This document shows positions 43,890-52,579 of a stretch of 64,000 nucleotides of DNA, one piece after another (within the stretch, counting starts at the first letter, position 1; the number at the start of each line of letters is the position of its first letter). The notes beneath the pieces are model-generated. The model had not been told where the DNA came from. It searched no databases and was given only the letters and a program-made list of their open reading frames with translations. A program made the translations under genes and the position numbers. The DNA comes from Paraburkholderia sp. D15 (lineage in GTDB: Bacteria; Pseudomonadota; Gammaproteobacteria; Burkholderiales; Burkholderiaceae), in contig NZ_CP110396.1 of assembly GCF_029910215.1 (NCBI RefSeq), positions 620,001 to 684,000 on the forward strand, written 5' to 3'.

Positions 43890-44852
43890 TCAGGCCGGCT
43901 GCCCAGCCTCCCGCTGCTCGGGCAACGCCACTTCGTCAAACGCCGCATCCAGCTTCACCAGACGCTCGACCAGCGATGCACTGGCGCGCGTCATCGGCAT
44001 GCGCAACTCGTCGCGCAGCACACCTTGCGCGGCCAGCAGCGCCTTCACCGGCGCCGGATTCGGTTCGGCGAACAAGGCCTGAATCAACGGCGCGAGCGCA
44101 TGAAACAGACGGCGCCCCTCGTCCAGCCGCCCTGCCTTCAACGCCCGGTACAGCGCAACGAAACGCTCCGGCCTCACGTGCGCGGACGCCGCGATCGCCC
44201 CGCTTCCCCCCAGGCACAAGGTGTTGAAAATCTGCACGTCCTCACCGGTCAGCACCTGCAAACGGCCATCGCGAATCAGCGCGAGCGTGGTGTCGAGCGA
44301 GCCGGCGCAATCCTTCACCGCCTGGATCCGCGGATGCGCGGCGAGCGTCAGCAGCGTGTCCAGTTCGAGCCGCACGCCGGTGCGGTACGGAATGTCGTAC
44401 AGCACGACCGGCTTGTCGCTGGCGTCGGCCAGCGCGGTGAAATGCCCGACGATGCCTGCCTGCGACGGCCGGATGTAGTACGGCGCGGCCATCAGCACAC
44501 CGGCGATCGGCAGCCGGTTCAGCGCCGCGATTCGCGTCAGCATGCTCGCGGTGTGATTGCCCGATACGCCGACGAGTACCGGCAACGGGCCGCCCTGCGT
44601 TGCGGCGGACTGCGTCTGAGAATGGGCCCGAACCTCCGCCAGCGCCCGAGTCTCGTCGAGGATCGTCGCCAGCACGGCGTCCTGTTCAGCGTCGTCGAGC
44701 GCGGCCGGCTCGCCGGTGGTGCCGAGCGCGACCAGCCCGGCGACGCCCGCGCCCGCATAGCGGCGCACCAGCGCGCGCAACGCGGCGTGATCGACCGCGC
44801 CATCGGCGAACGGCGTGATCAATGGAATCCAGATACCCGAAAAAATAGACAT
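43890..44852 (-). CDS. DapA-family aldolase (dihydrodipicolinate synthase-like)
   Basis: A 320-residue class I aldolase of the DapA/NanA family. GTTGEP is at residues 44-49, the catalytic Tyr152 in LYDIPYRTG, and the Schiff-base Lys180 in QAVKDCAGS. An inserted loop at about 74-90 (RAHSQTQSAATQGGP) is longer than in standard DapA. The usual substrates in this family are pyruvate plus an aldehyde. Without lysine-pathway neighbours the true reaction is uncertain: biosynthetic DapA or a catabolic lyase. The ATG at 44852 has AGGTAGAG upstream; the long in-frame extension upstream is arginine-rich and non-conserved. It is divergent from pyrB. Confidence 0.88.
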   Translation of the reverse strand: MSIFSGIWIPLITPFADGAVDHAALRALVRRYAGAGVAGLVALGTTGEPAALDDAEQDAVLATILDETRALAEVRAHSQTQSAATQGGPLPVLVGVSGNHTASMLTRIAALNRLPIAGVLMAAPYYIRPSQAGIVGHFTALADASDKPVVLYDIPYRTGVRLELDTLLTLAAHPRIQAVKDCAGSLDTTLALIRDGRLQVLTGEDVQIFNTLCLGGSGAIAASAHVRPERFVALYRALKAGRLDEGRRLFHALAPLIQALFAEPNPAPVKALLAAQGVLRDELRMPMTRASASLVERLVKLDAAFDEVALPEQREAGQPA

Positions 44853-45257
44853 GTCTCTACCTCGATGACGACCGTATCGATTCCGTGCAGCGGTGCGAGG
44901 GAGAAAACAGGAGGGGCCGGGAGGACTGACCGCTGTTCCGTCGCACATCTGACGACGGAACAACGCGCTCCGGTCAGATGAGCGGTTGTTTTTTGGCTTT
45001 GGCGCCCACGAAGCGCGCCGGCGAACGCGTCCACACGCAGGTCTGCGAGTGACTGGACGAGCAGTTCGACGAACGGGGTCGGAGCGTGGGGCCGGTAAGC
45101 ATGAAGCGCAGTGTAACCGCGCGGGGCGCGGCGTGGCAAAGCGCATCGCAAAATTGCTTGACTTCCGCCGCAGGGAAACTAATATACGCACCGCGTACAT
45201 TCGAGATCCGGGTTAGTTCCACTTTCGCCCGCTTCTCTTTCCCCGACAGGTGCCCTC
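44853..45257 (+). promoter_or_regulatory. Divergent region with pyrB promoter
   Basis: A TTGACT (45158-45163) is followed after 16 bases by TAATAT (45180-45185), giving a predicted start near 45192 and a leader of about 65 bases before pyrB. The rest of the 405-base region is GC-rich with no evident gene or palindrome. Confidence 0.55.
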
Positions 45258-46550
45258 ATGAGCGTCCCGCAACAAGCCTTCCTCCGCGACGCGATGCGTC
45301 GTCTGAACATGACCCGCGACACGTTCGCAAGCCGTATCGGCGTGTCGAAACGGGCGCTGGACACCTGGCTGCTGCCGGACGACTCGCAGGAATCGCGCGC
45401 CATGCCGGAGATCGTCGAGCGCTTCGTGTCGGAAATCGTCGTGCACGGCGAACCCGGCGACAAGCATACGCAAAGCGTAGATTCGCAGTCGCTGGCCAGC
45501 CAGATGCTGTTCGAGGGCAAGCCGCAGCTGTTGTCGGTGGATCAGTTCTCGCGCGATTCGGTGGAAGCGCTGTTCCGGGTGGCCGACATCATGCAGCCCA
45601 TCGCGCGCCGCCGCAAAATCTCGCGCGTGCTCGAGGGCGCGGTGCTCGGCAATCTGTTCTTCGAAGCCAGCACGCGGACCCGCGTGAGCTTCGGCGCGGC
45701 GTTCTGCCGGCTCGGCGGCTCGGTGTGCGACACGACCGGCTTCACGTTTTCGTCGATGGCCAAGGGCGAATCGATCTACGACACCAGCCGCGTGATGAGC
45801 GGCTACGTGGACGCCCTCGTGATCCGCCACCCCGAGCAGGGCTCGGTGGCCGAATTCGCGCGCGCCACCAACGTGCCGGTGATCAACGGCGGCGACGGTC
45901 CCGGCGAGCACCCGAGCCAGGCGCTGCTCGACCTGTACACGATCCAGCGCGAGTTCTCGCGGCTGGGCAAGATCGTCGACGGCGCGCACATCGCGCTGGT
46001 CGGCGACCTCAAGTACGGCCGCACGGTGCACTCGCTGGTCAAGCTGCTGGCGCTGTACCGCGGCATCAAGTTCACGCTGGTCTCGCCGCCGATGCTGGAA
46101 ATGCCGGCGTACATCATCGAACAGATTTCGCGCAACGGTCATGTGATCGAGCAGACCCACGACCTGCGCAACGGCCTGCGCGGCGCGGACGTGGTGTACG
46201 CCACGCGTATCCAGAAAGAGCGCTTCACCGACGAATCGTTCGAAGGCTATACGCCCGACTTCCAGATCAATCAGGCGTTGATGGACAGCGTCTGCGGCCC
46301 CGACACGCTGATCATGCACCCGTTGCCGCGCGACAGCCGGCCGGGCGCGAACGATCTGAGCGTGGATCTGAATCACGATTCGCGGCTGGCGATTTTCCGC
46401 CAGACGGACAACGGCATTCCGGTGCGGATGGCGATTTTCGCGGTCCTGCTGGGCGTCGAGAAGCTGGTCCAGCATTCGATGCGCGATGCCGCATGGCGTC
46501 CGCCCGTGTATCTCGGCCCGGACGATGCGGTGTTTCACGGCATCGATTGA
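45258..46550 (+). CDS. pyrB: Aspartate carbamoyltransferase, long form with N-terminal HTH-like extension
   Basis: A 430-residue transcarbamoylase that makes carbamoyl-aspartate for pyrimidine synthesis. Carbamoyl-phosphate motif STRTR is at 138-142, HPSQ at 218-221, and HPLPR at 354-358, the last typical of aspartate rather than ornithine enzymes. The usual catalytic subunit is about 310 residues; here some 85-100 extra residues lie at the N-terminus. Residues 8-60 (AMRRLNMTRDTFASRIGVSKRALDTWL) look like an XRE-type helix-turn-helix, so DNA binding or oligomerisation is possible. No pyrI or dihydroorotase gene is adjacent. It may be the main enzyme or a second copy. Confidence 0.87.
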   Translation: MSVPQQAFLRDAMRRLNMTRDTFASRIGVSKRALDTWLLPDDSQESRAMPEIVERFVSEIVVHGEPGDKHTQSVDSQSLASQMLFEGKPQLLSVDQFSRDSVEALFRVADIMQPIARRRKISRVLEGAVLGNLFFEASTRTRVSFGAAFCRLGGSVCDTTGFTFSSMAKGESIYDTSRVMSGYVDALVIRHPEQGSVAEFARATNVPVINGGDGPGEHPSQALLDLYTIQREFSRLGKIVDGAHIALVGDLKYGRTVHSLVKLLALYRGIKFTLVSPPMLEMPAYIIEQISRNGHVIEQTHDLRNGLRGADVVYATRIQKERFTDESFEGYTPDFQINQALMDSVCGPDTLIMHPLPRDSRPGANDLSVDLNHDSRLAIFRQTDNGIPVRMAIFAVLLGVEKLVQHSMRDAAWRPPVYLGPDDAVFHGID

Positions 46551-46584
46551 ACGCCGTTCGAGGTCGCGCCGGAATGAGAAACGC

Positions 46585-46647
46585 CGCGGCTTGAAGTCGG
46601 GCCGCCATGCTGGCGAGCTCCCACCATGCTGGCGAGCTCAAGCCGCG
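46585..46647. repeat. Inverted repeat enclosing a 16-bp direct repeat
   Basis: CGCGGCTTGA (46585-46594) and TCAAGCCGCG (46638-46647) form a perfect 10-bp inverted pair. Between them CCATGCTGGCGAGCTC occurs twice (46605-46620, 46624-46639). The block covers the gap between pyrB and the convergent esterase and reaches the esterase stop. Confidence 0.75.
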
Positions 46648-47477
46648 ACGCTGCCGCTGCGGCGGAAGCCGCCGGCAAAAAACAGCACCTGGTATTTCAC
46701 GGCATTGGACCAGTAAGTCCACGTATGGCCGCCGGGCCGCTCCGCGTAGTCGTGCGGCACGCCGAGTTCGACCAGGCGCGCGTGCAGCGTCCGGTTCGAT
46801 TGCACGAGCGAGTCGTTCACCCCGCAATCGATCGTCAACGCGATATGCGCATTGCCGAAGGTGCGGGCGTTCGCCACGATCGCCTCGTTGTTCCAGAAGT
46901 CCGCGTGCCGGGCCGGGTCGCCGAATACGTCGTCGATGCCCGGCTCGTCCTCGCAGCCGCGCGGGTCCACCGCGCCGCTGATGCTGCCCGCCGCGCCGAA
47001 TTCGTCGGGCCGGTCCAGGGCGATATGCAGCGCGCCGAAACCGCCCATGCTCAAGCCGGTGATCGCGCGGCCTTCGCGCGTGGCGATGGTGCGGAAATGC
47101 GCGTCGATATAGCCGACCACTTCCGTTCCCACATAGGTTTCATAGCGGCTGCGCGGATCGACCGGACTGTCGATATACCAGCTCTCGTGACCGCCGTCCG
47201 GCATCACCAGAATCACGTGATAACGGTCGGCGAGTTTGCCGATATGCGAATTCGCGGTCCAGTCGGTGTAGTCGCCGCCCGAGCCGTGCAGGAGATAGAC
47301 GACCGGAAAACGGTCGCTTGCCTTGCCGCGCCGGTATTGATCGGGCAGCACCACCGTCGCTTCGAGCGTCTTGTGCATCGCCGCGCTCGGAATGGCGACG
47401 ACCCGCGCCTGGAACGCCCACGCGGGAGTCGTAACGAACAGCATCAGAACGAGCCACAACGCACGCGCATGATTCAT
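46638..47477 (-). CDS. Exported esterase of the alpha/beta hydrolase fold (esterase D-like)
   Basis: A 279-residue protein with a signal peptide (MNHARALWLVLMLFVTTPAWA) followed by an alpha/beta hydrolase domain. The nucleophile elbow is GLSMGGFGALH, the oxyanion region YLLHGSGGDYTDW, and the late His sits in GGHTWTYW. It is similar to the tributyrin esterase, S-formylglutathione hydrolase and mycolyltransferase group (Esterase_D), here periplasmic or secreted. The substrate is unknown, possibly short acyl esters or feruloyl-type esters. It is convergent with pyrB and separated from the next gene by 140 bases. Confidence 0.88.
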   Translation of the reverse strand: MNHARALWLVLMLFVTTPAWAFQARVVAIPSAAMHKTLEATVVLPDQYRRGKASDRFPVVYLLHGSGGDYTDWTANSHIGKLADRYHVILVMPDGGHESWYIDSPVDPRSRYETYVGTEVVGYIDAHFRTIATREGRAITGLSMGGFGALHIALDRPDEFGAAGSISGAVDPRGCEDEPGIDDVFGDPARHADFWNNEAIVANARTFGNAHIALTIDCGVNDSLVQSNRTLHARLVELGVPHDYAERPGGHTWTYWSNAVKYQVLFFAGGFRRSGSVAA

Positions 47478-47616
47478 GGTTTGCCGCTCTCCGTTGGCGC
47501 ATTGACGCTAACGCTAGCAAGGAGGACTTACAACCATATTTCAGCGAAACCTACGATCCGTCAGCTTGAAACGGCGCCCGCGGGAGACCATTGCGACGGC
47601 GGCGTGAGGTGGTTCT

Positions 47617-48627
47617 TCAAACCACGCGCCGTCCCTCGACGGGATAGCCCGGGTCCGTATAGCCCGGCGTCGATGCATGCCCAGGCGCAACGAGACCATC
47701 CACCAGCGCCTCGTCGTCGGCGTTCAGTTGCAGCGTCAGTGCATCCCGATACCCATCCCATTGCGCTTCGGTGCGCGGACCGGCAATCGTGCTGCTGATC
47801 AAGCGGTTTTTCAGCACCCAGGCGAGCGCGAACGCAATCGAGGTCGTGCCGCGCCGTGCCGCGTGATCGGCGATGGTCCGCGCGATATGCAACGACTCGG
47901 GCCGCCACTCGGTCTGCGCGATCCGCTTGTCGCCACGGCCCGCGCGCGAGTCGGCGGGCGGCGGCGCGTCGAGCGCGTACTTGCCGCTCAGCACGCCTCG
48001 CGCGAGCGGACTGTAGGGCACCACGCCAAGACCGTAATGATGCGCGGCGGGCAACTGCTCGACTTCCGCCGTACGGTCCACGAGGTTGTACAGCGGCTCG
48101 CTCGCCACCGGCCGGTCGATACCCAGTTGATCCGCGAGACGCACGATTTCGGCGATACGCCAGCCGCGAAAATTCGACACGCCGTAGTAGCGGATCTTGC
48201 CTTGCCGGAGCAGATCGCCGATCGCGCGCACGCCCTCTTCGAGCGGCGCATCGGTCAACGCCCGATGAAAATACAGCACGTCGATATAGTCGGTGCCGAG
48301 CCGCTTCAGGCTCGCTTCGACGGACTGCATGATCCACTTGCGCGACTGCCCCTGCCGGTTGGGGCCGGCATCGGCGCTGGCGGGGTAGCCGAACTTGGTG
48401 GCCACGACCCAATCGTCGCGACGCGACGCAATCGCCCGGCCGACGATCTCCTCCGAACGGCCGGCGTGATACACGTCCGCCGTATCGATGAAATTGATGC
48501 CCTGGTCGTACGCCTTGTCGATGATGCGCGTCGACGTCGCTTCGTCGGTCTCGCCGCCGAACATCATCGCGCCGAGACACAGCGGCGACACTTTGAGGGC
48601 GCTGCGGCCCAGATACCGGTAATCCAT
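47617..48627 (-). CDS. Aldo/keto reductase
   Basis: A 336-residue NADPH-dependent aldo-keto reductase of the YghZ/IolS-like type. The catalytic Tyr/Asp are in FIDTADVYHAGRSEE, the Lys in VVATKFG, and the His in DVLYFHRA. The cofactor region near the C-terminus includes TIAGPRTEAQWDGY. GGGAGAAC precedes the ATG. It is upstream-adjacent to a carboxymuconolactone-decarboxylase-like gene and a LysR regulator that diverges from it. It could therefore be controlled by that LysR. The substrate is unknown. Confidence 0.9.
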   Translation of the reverse strand: MDYRYLGRSALKVSPLCLGAMMFGGETDEATSTRIIDKAYDQGINFIDTADVYHAGRSEEIVGRAIASRRDDWVVATKFGYPASADAGPNRQGQSRKWIMQSVEASLKRLGTDYIDVLYFHRALTDAPLEEGVRAIGDLLRQGKIRYYGVSNFRGWRIAEIVRLADQLGIDRPVASEPLYNLVDRTAEVEQLPAAHHYGLGVVPYSPLARGVLSGKYALDAPPPADSRAGRGDKRIAQTEWRPESLHIARTIADHAARRGTTSIAFALAWVLKNRLISSTIAGPRTEAQWDGYRDALTLQLNADDEALVDGLVAPGHASTPGYTDPGYPVEGRRVV

Positions 48628-48685
48628 TCGTCGTTCTCCCTGACTCGAATTTTGCGTGCGACATCACGCAACGCGGTGCGTCCGC

Positions 48686-49012
48686 TTAAGCGTCCCGTGC
48701 CGCGAAGACCTGACGCGCGACGCCGAGCGCCGTGCTGGCCGTCGGCCAACCCGAGTAGAACGCCAGATGCGTGATCAACTCGATCAGCTCGTCGCGCGAT
48801 ACGCCGTTATCGAGCGCCTTGCCCAGATGAAACGGCAATTCGTTCTGGCGATACAGCGCGACGAGACTGGCCACCGTCACGAGACTGCGCTCGCGTGGAG
48901 ACAACCCCGGACGCTGCCAGACCTCGCCGAACAGCACCTTGTCGGTGTAGTCCGCGAGTGCCGGCGCGATATCGCCGAACGCCTTGCGTGCGGTGTCGGA
49001 TACGTTCGTCAT
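48686..49012 (-). CDS. Carboxymuconolactone decarboxylase-family protein
   Basis: A 108-residue CMD-domain protein. The family core is visible as FGEVWQRPGLSPRERSLVTVASL, then ITHLAFYSGWPTASTALGVA. The CxxC pair of the AhpD-type peroxidase branch is missing, so a peroxidase role is unlikely. It is close to the 4-carboxymuconolactone-decarboxylase-like group, whose many members are uncharacterised. GGGAG precedes the ATG at 49012. It is divergent from a LysR gene and 58 bases before the aldo-keto reductase, probably one operon. Confidence 0.87.
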   Translation of the reverse strand: MTNVSDTARKAFGDIAPALADYTDKVLFGEVWQRPGLSPRERSLVTVASLVALYRQNELPFHLGKALDNGVSRDELIELITHLAFYSGWPTASTALGVARQVFAARDA

Positions 49013-49164
49013 GCGCTGTTCTCCCTTTTTTCCCGTTCGTTTCGCGAGCGCGGTCGTCACGACCGGGACGGCGCCACCCGTGCGCCATGTCCGCTTGCTC
49101 GCGGGAAGTGCCCAATTTAAGCGCTGCGCGCGGTCGCGACTAGACGGTAGAATCGGCAAACACC

Positions 49165-49181
49165 CATGAGCGGGATTCATG
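49165..49181. promoter_or_regulatory. Candidate LysR operator at the lysR start
   Basis: CATGA (49165-49169) and TCATG (49177-49181) form a 17-base dyad with a T-N11-A-type core. It is in the divergent gap and abuts the lysR start codon, as expected of an autoregulated LysR gene. Confidence 0.45.
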
Positions 49182-49182
49182 A

Positions 49183-50076
49183 ATGGCACGCGACAATCTG
49201 AACGACCTGCTGGCTTTTCTCGCGGTGGCGCGCGAGCGCAGTTTCACGAAAGCGGCCGCGCAACTGGGCGTGTCGCAATCGGCACTGAGTCACACGATCC
49301 GCGGACTCGAAACGCGGCTCGGCCTGCGCCTGCTCACCCGCACGACGCGCAGCGTCGCCCCGACGCCGGCCGGCGAGCGGCTGCTGACGACCGTCGGACC
49401 GCGCTTCGATGAAATCGACGAAGAACTCGCCGCATTGCGCGAGTTGCGCGACAAGCCGGCCGGCACGATCCGCATCACGAGCGACGAATATGCGGCCACC
49501 AGCCTGCTGCAACCGAAGCTGGCGCAACTGCTGCCCGGCTATCCGGACATCCGGATCGAACTGGTGGTGGATTACGGTCTGACCGATATCGTCGCGCAAC
49601 GCTACGACGTCGGCATCCGCCTCGGCGATCAAGTGGCGAAAGACATGATCGCGGTACGCATCGCGCCCGATATGCGCATGGCGGTGGTCGGCGCGCCCAC
49701 GTACTTCGTAAAGCGCAAACGGCCCAAAACGCCGCAGGATCTGACGGAGCACAACTGCATCAACTTGCGGCTACCGACCTACGGCGGTCTGTACGCGTGG
49801 GAATTCGAAAAGGCCGGGCGCGAACTGCAGGTGCGGGTCGATGGACAACTCGTGTGCAACGGCACGCAGCAGATGCTCGACGCCGCCCTGTCCGGCTGCG
49901 GCCTCGCCTACGTGCCCGAAGCGCTGGCACTGCCGCATGTCGCCGCGGGGCGGCTGAAGGCGCTGCTCAACGACTGGTGCCCGACGTTCCCCGGCTACCA
50001 CCTGTACTACCCGAGCCGCCGCCAATCTTCGCGCGCGCTCGCGGTGCTGATCGACGCGTTGCGTTACCGGCCCTAG
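49183..50076 (+). CDS. LysR-family transcriptional regulator
   Basis: A 297-residue LTTR. The N-terminal HTH reads LNDLLAFLAVARERSFTKAAAQLGVSQSALSHTIRGLE, followed by the two-lobed effector domain (GTIRITSDEYAATSLLQPKLA to the end). It belongs to the large AaeR/DsdC-like group common in Burkholderia. It diverges from the CMD-family and aldo-keto reductase genes, its likely targets. Its stop overlaps the stop of the next, convergent aldo-keto reductase by four bases. The effector is unknown. Confidence 0.9.
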   Translation: MARDNLNDLLAFLAVARERSFTKAAAQLGVSQSALSHTIRGLETRLGLRLLTRTTRSVAPTPAGERLLTTVGPRFDEIDEELAALRELRDKPAGTIRITSDEYAATSLLQPKLAQLLPGYPDIRIELVVDYGLTDIVAQRYDVGIRLGDQVAKDMIAVRIAPDMRMAVVGAPTYFVKRKRPKTPQDLTEHNCINLRLPTYGGLYAWEFEKAGRELQVRVDGQLVCNGTQQMLDAALSGCGLAYVPEALALPHVAAGRLKALLNDWCPTFPGYHLYYPSRRQSSRALAVLIDALRYRP

Positions 50077-50945
50077 CGCGCGCCGCCGATCGCGTCCAGT
50101 TCGGCGCGAACCTCGTCGCCAAGCGTCAACTGCGCGGCCTGCAGGTTTTCGCGCAGATGCTGAACGCTCGACGTGCCCGGAATCAGCAGGATATTCGGCG
50201 CGCGTTGCAGCAGCCACGCGAGCGCGACCTGCATCGGCGTGGCCTTCAGCCGCGCGGCGATGTCGGACAGCGAGCTCGACTGGATCGGCGTGAAGCCCCC
50301 GAGCGGAAAGAACGGCACGTACGCAATACCCTGGCGCGCGAGGTCGTCGATCAACGCGTCGTCGTCGCGATGCACGAGGTTGTAGTGGTTCTGCACGCAG
50401 ACCACGTCGGTCACGCGCTGGGCTTCGGCGATCTGCGCGGCCGTCACGTTGCTCAACCCGATATGGCGGATCAGACCGCGCTGCTGCAGTCCGGCGAGCA
50501 CTTCGACATCCTTGCCGATCGATCCTTCCGACGGTTCGTGAATACTGCCCATGACCCGCAGGTTGACGACGTCGAGCACATCGAGGCCGAGATTGCGCAG
50601 ATTGTCGTGCACGCCGCGCTCGATCTGCGCCGGCTCGAAGGCCGGCAGCCAGCCGCCTTTATCGTCGCGGATCGCGCCGATCTTGGTGACGATCGTGAGG
50701 TCGTCCGGATATGGATGCAGCGCCTCGCGGATGATCTGGTTGGTCACGTGCGGCCCGTAAAAGTCGCTCGTGTCGATATGGTCGACGCCCGCGGCCAGCG
50801 CCTCGCGCAGCACCGCGACCGCCGCCGCGCGATCCTTCGGCGGCCCGAATACGCCCGGGCCGGCCAGTTGCATCGCGCCATAGCCCATGCGGCGCACGCT
50901 GCGGCCGGCCAGCGCGAACGTCTCGGCGAAAGTGGAATTCGACAT
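50073..50945 (-). CDS. Aldo/keto reductase
   Basis: A 290-residue aldo-keto reductase. The active-site Tyr/Asp are in HIDTSDFYGPHVTN, the Lys in TIVTKIGAI, and the late NADP region is LLIPGTSSVQHLRENLQAA. The equivalent of the catalytic His is in DVVNLRVMG, where Asn replaces His, as in some AKR subfamilies. An excellent ribosome site (AAGGAGAG) precedes the ATG at 50945. It diverges from a second LysR regulator, repeating the arrangement seen at 47.6-50.1 kb. The substrate is unknown. Confidence 0.9.
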   Translation of the reverse strand: MSNSTFAETFALAGRSVRRMGYGAMQLAGPGVFGPPKDRAAAVAVLREALAAGVDHIDTSDFYGPHVTNQIIREALHPYPDDLTIVTKIGAIRDDKGGWLPAFEPAQIERGVHDNLRNLGLDVLDVVNLRVMGSIHEPSEGSIGKDVEVLAGLQQRGLIRHIGLSNVTAAQIAEAQRVTDVVCVQNHYNLVHRDDDALIDDLARQGIAYVPFFPLGGFTPIQSSSLSDIAARLKATPMQVALAWLLQRAPNILLIPGTSSVQHLRENLQAAQLTLGDEVRAELDAIGGAR

Positions 50946-50995
50946 GCTGCTCTCCTTGAATGTGTGAGGTCTGAGCGCAGTATGGTCGCGTTGCG

Positions 50996-51037
50996 TTGTT
51001 GAATAAACCGGTCTAACGTGTACGGGTTGTTCAACAA
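50996..51037. promoter_or_regulatory. Candidate LysR operator in divergent gap
   Basis: TTGTTGAA (50996-51003) faces TTCAACAA (51030-51037); the second arm is itself an 11-base dyad TTGTTCAACAA (51027-51037). Its place between lysR and the aldo-keto reductase gene fits LysR control. Confidence 0.5.
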
Positions 51038-51051
51038 TGTGCACAGTGACC

Positions 51052-51963
51052 ATGGAATTGAACGATCTCGCCGCCTTCGTTTCGGTGGCCCGTGCCGGCG
51101 GCTTTCGCGATGCGGCGCGCAGCAGCGGCGTGTCCGCGTCGAGTCTGAGTATCGCCGTGCGCCGTCTCGAAGCGAAGCTCGAACTGCGCCTGCTCAATCG
51201 CACCACGCGCAGCGTCGCGCCGACCGAGGCCGGCCTGCGTCTGCTGGAAAAACTCACGCCGCTATTCGGCGAAATGGAAGCCGCGCTGGACGTGCTCAAC
51301 GGCTTTCGCGACAAACCGACCGGCACGCTCCGGCTCAACGTGCCGTCGAGCGCCGCGCGCATCGTGCTGCCCACGGTGATCGCGCCGTTCCTGAAGACGT
51401 ATCCCGACATCCGCATCGAGATCGTCGTGGAAGACGGTTTCGTCGACGTGCTGTCGATCGGTTGCGACGCCGGTATCCGCTACGACGAACGGCTCGAACA
51501 GGACATGATCGCGGTGCCGATCGGCCCGCGCGTGCAGCGTTTCGCGACCGCCGCGTCGCCCGCCTATCTGGACGCGCGCGGCCGTCCGCGACATCCGCGT
51601 GAATTGCTGGAGCACGCGTGTCTGCGCGGTCAGTTTTCCGGCGGGGCGTCGCCCACGTGGTATTTCGAGCGCGCCGGCGAGCTGCTGCAACTGAACCCGT
51701 CCGGGCCGCTGCTGGTGCGGCCCGGCGCGGCGATCGACCTCGCGGTCAGCGCCGCGGTCGCCGGGCTGGGCGTGATTCATCTGTTCGAGGAGATGTTGCG
51801 CCCGCATCTGGACAGCGGTGCGTTGGAGCCGATTCTGGAACCGTGGTGGCAGACGTTTTCCGGGCCGTTTCTCTACTATCCGGGGCGCCGTCACCTGCCC
51901 GCGCCGCTCAGGGCGTTCGTCGATTTTCTGAAGGCCAGCCACGAGGCGGGGGAAAACGGCTGA
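51052..51963 (+). CDS. LysR-family transcriptional regulator
   Basis: An LTTR of about 303 residues. The HTH is MELNDLAAFVSVARAGGFRDAARSSGVSASSLSIAVRRLE, and the effector domain starts at GTLRLNVPSSAARIVLPTVI. The ATG at 51052 gives the typical start; an ATG 15 bases upstream (51037) lies inside the candidate operator. It is divergent from the aldo-keto reductase at 50073-50945, which it probably controls. It is clearly related in design to the LysR at 49183-50076, so the two regulator/reductase pairs may be ancient duplicates. Confidence 0.9.
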   Translation: MELNDLAAFVSVARAGGFRDAARSSGVSASSLSIAVRRLEAKLELRLLNRTTRSVAPTEAGLRLLEKLTPLFGEMEAALDVLNGFRDKPTGTLRLNVPSSAARIVLPTVIAPFLKTYPDIRIEIVVEDGFVDVLSIGCDAGIRYDERLEQDMIAVPIGPRVQRFATAASPAYLDARGRPRHPRELLEHACLRGQFSGGASPTWYFERAGELLQLNPSGPLLVRPGAAIDLAVSAAVAGLGVIHLFEEMLRPHLDSGALEPILEPWWQTFSGPFLYYPGRRHLPAPLRAFVDFLKASHEAGENG

Positions 51964-51977
51964 GCGAACCCGCTGCC

Positions 51978-52346
51978 TCAGTGCCCCTGGCGGCACAGCT
52001 GCTCGACGGTGGTCAAAAACAGTTCCGCGCCCACCGGCTTGCGCAAGCAGGCATCCCAATGCTTGCCCTTGCCGTCGGGCGGCGGCACGGCGGTATGGAT
52101 CAGGATCGGCACTTTGGCCAGTTCCGGCATCGCCCGCAGGCGCCGGCACAATTCCGCGCCGTCCATGAGCGGCATCATCCAGTCGGTGACGATCAGGTCG
52201 GGAATCGCGGGCATCGCGGCCGCGACCCGCGCGACCGCGTCCACACCGTTGCTCGCGCAACCGACTTCGTAACCTTCGTTTTCGAGTATGAGCCGCCAGG
52301 CCGTCAAAATTTCCGGCTCGTCGTCCACTAACAGGATTGAATGCAT
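51978..52346 (-). CDS. Single-domain response regulator (receiver)
   Basis: A 122-residue CheY-like receiver without an output domain. The acidic pair is in LLVDDEPEI, the phosphorylated Asp in LIVTDWMMPLMDG (about 55), the Thr in ILIHTAVPP and the Lys in CLRKPVG. All key residues are intact. It is encoded 233 bases from, and divergent to, a histidine kinase at 52580, its likely partner. Such stand-alone receivers act through protein contacts or phosphorelay. Confidence 0.9.
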   Translation of the reverse strand: MHSILLVDDEPEILTAWRLILENEGYEVGCASNGVDAVARVAAAMPAIPDLIVTDWMMPLMDGAELCRRLRAMPELAKVPILIHTAVPPPDGKGKHWDACLRKPVGAELFLTTVEQLCRQGH

Positions 52347-52579
52347 CAGGGTCGCCGGTAAAGATCTTTATCGTCTGCTTACGTTCCCGCAAGCGGTGTT
52401 CCACAATCCAGAACGACGGCGATATGATGCAATTTGCCGGCCGCCGGGGCTTGCCCGGGCGGCAAATCCGGGCACCGTGCCCGCCGGCCAACCCTCGCGT
52501 TGTTTCCAGTCGCCTCGTCGTTCGATCGCGGATCGCGTTCATCGCCCCCGGTCGCGAGCGTCCAGAATGATTCGAGCCG

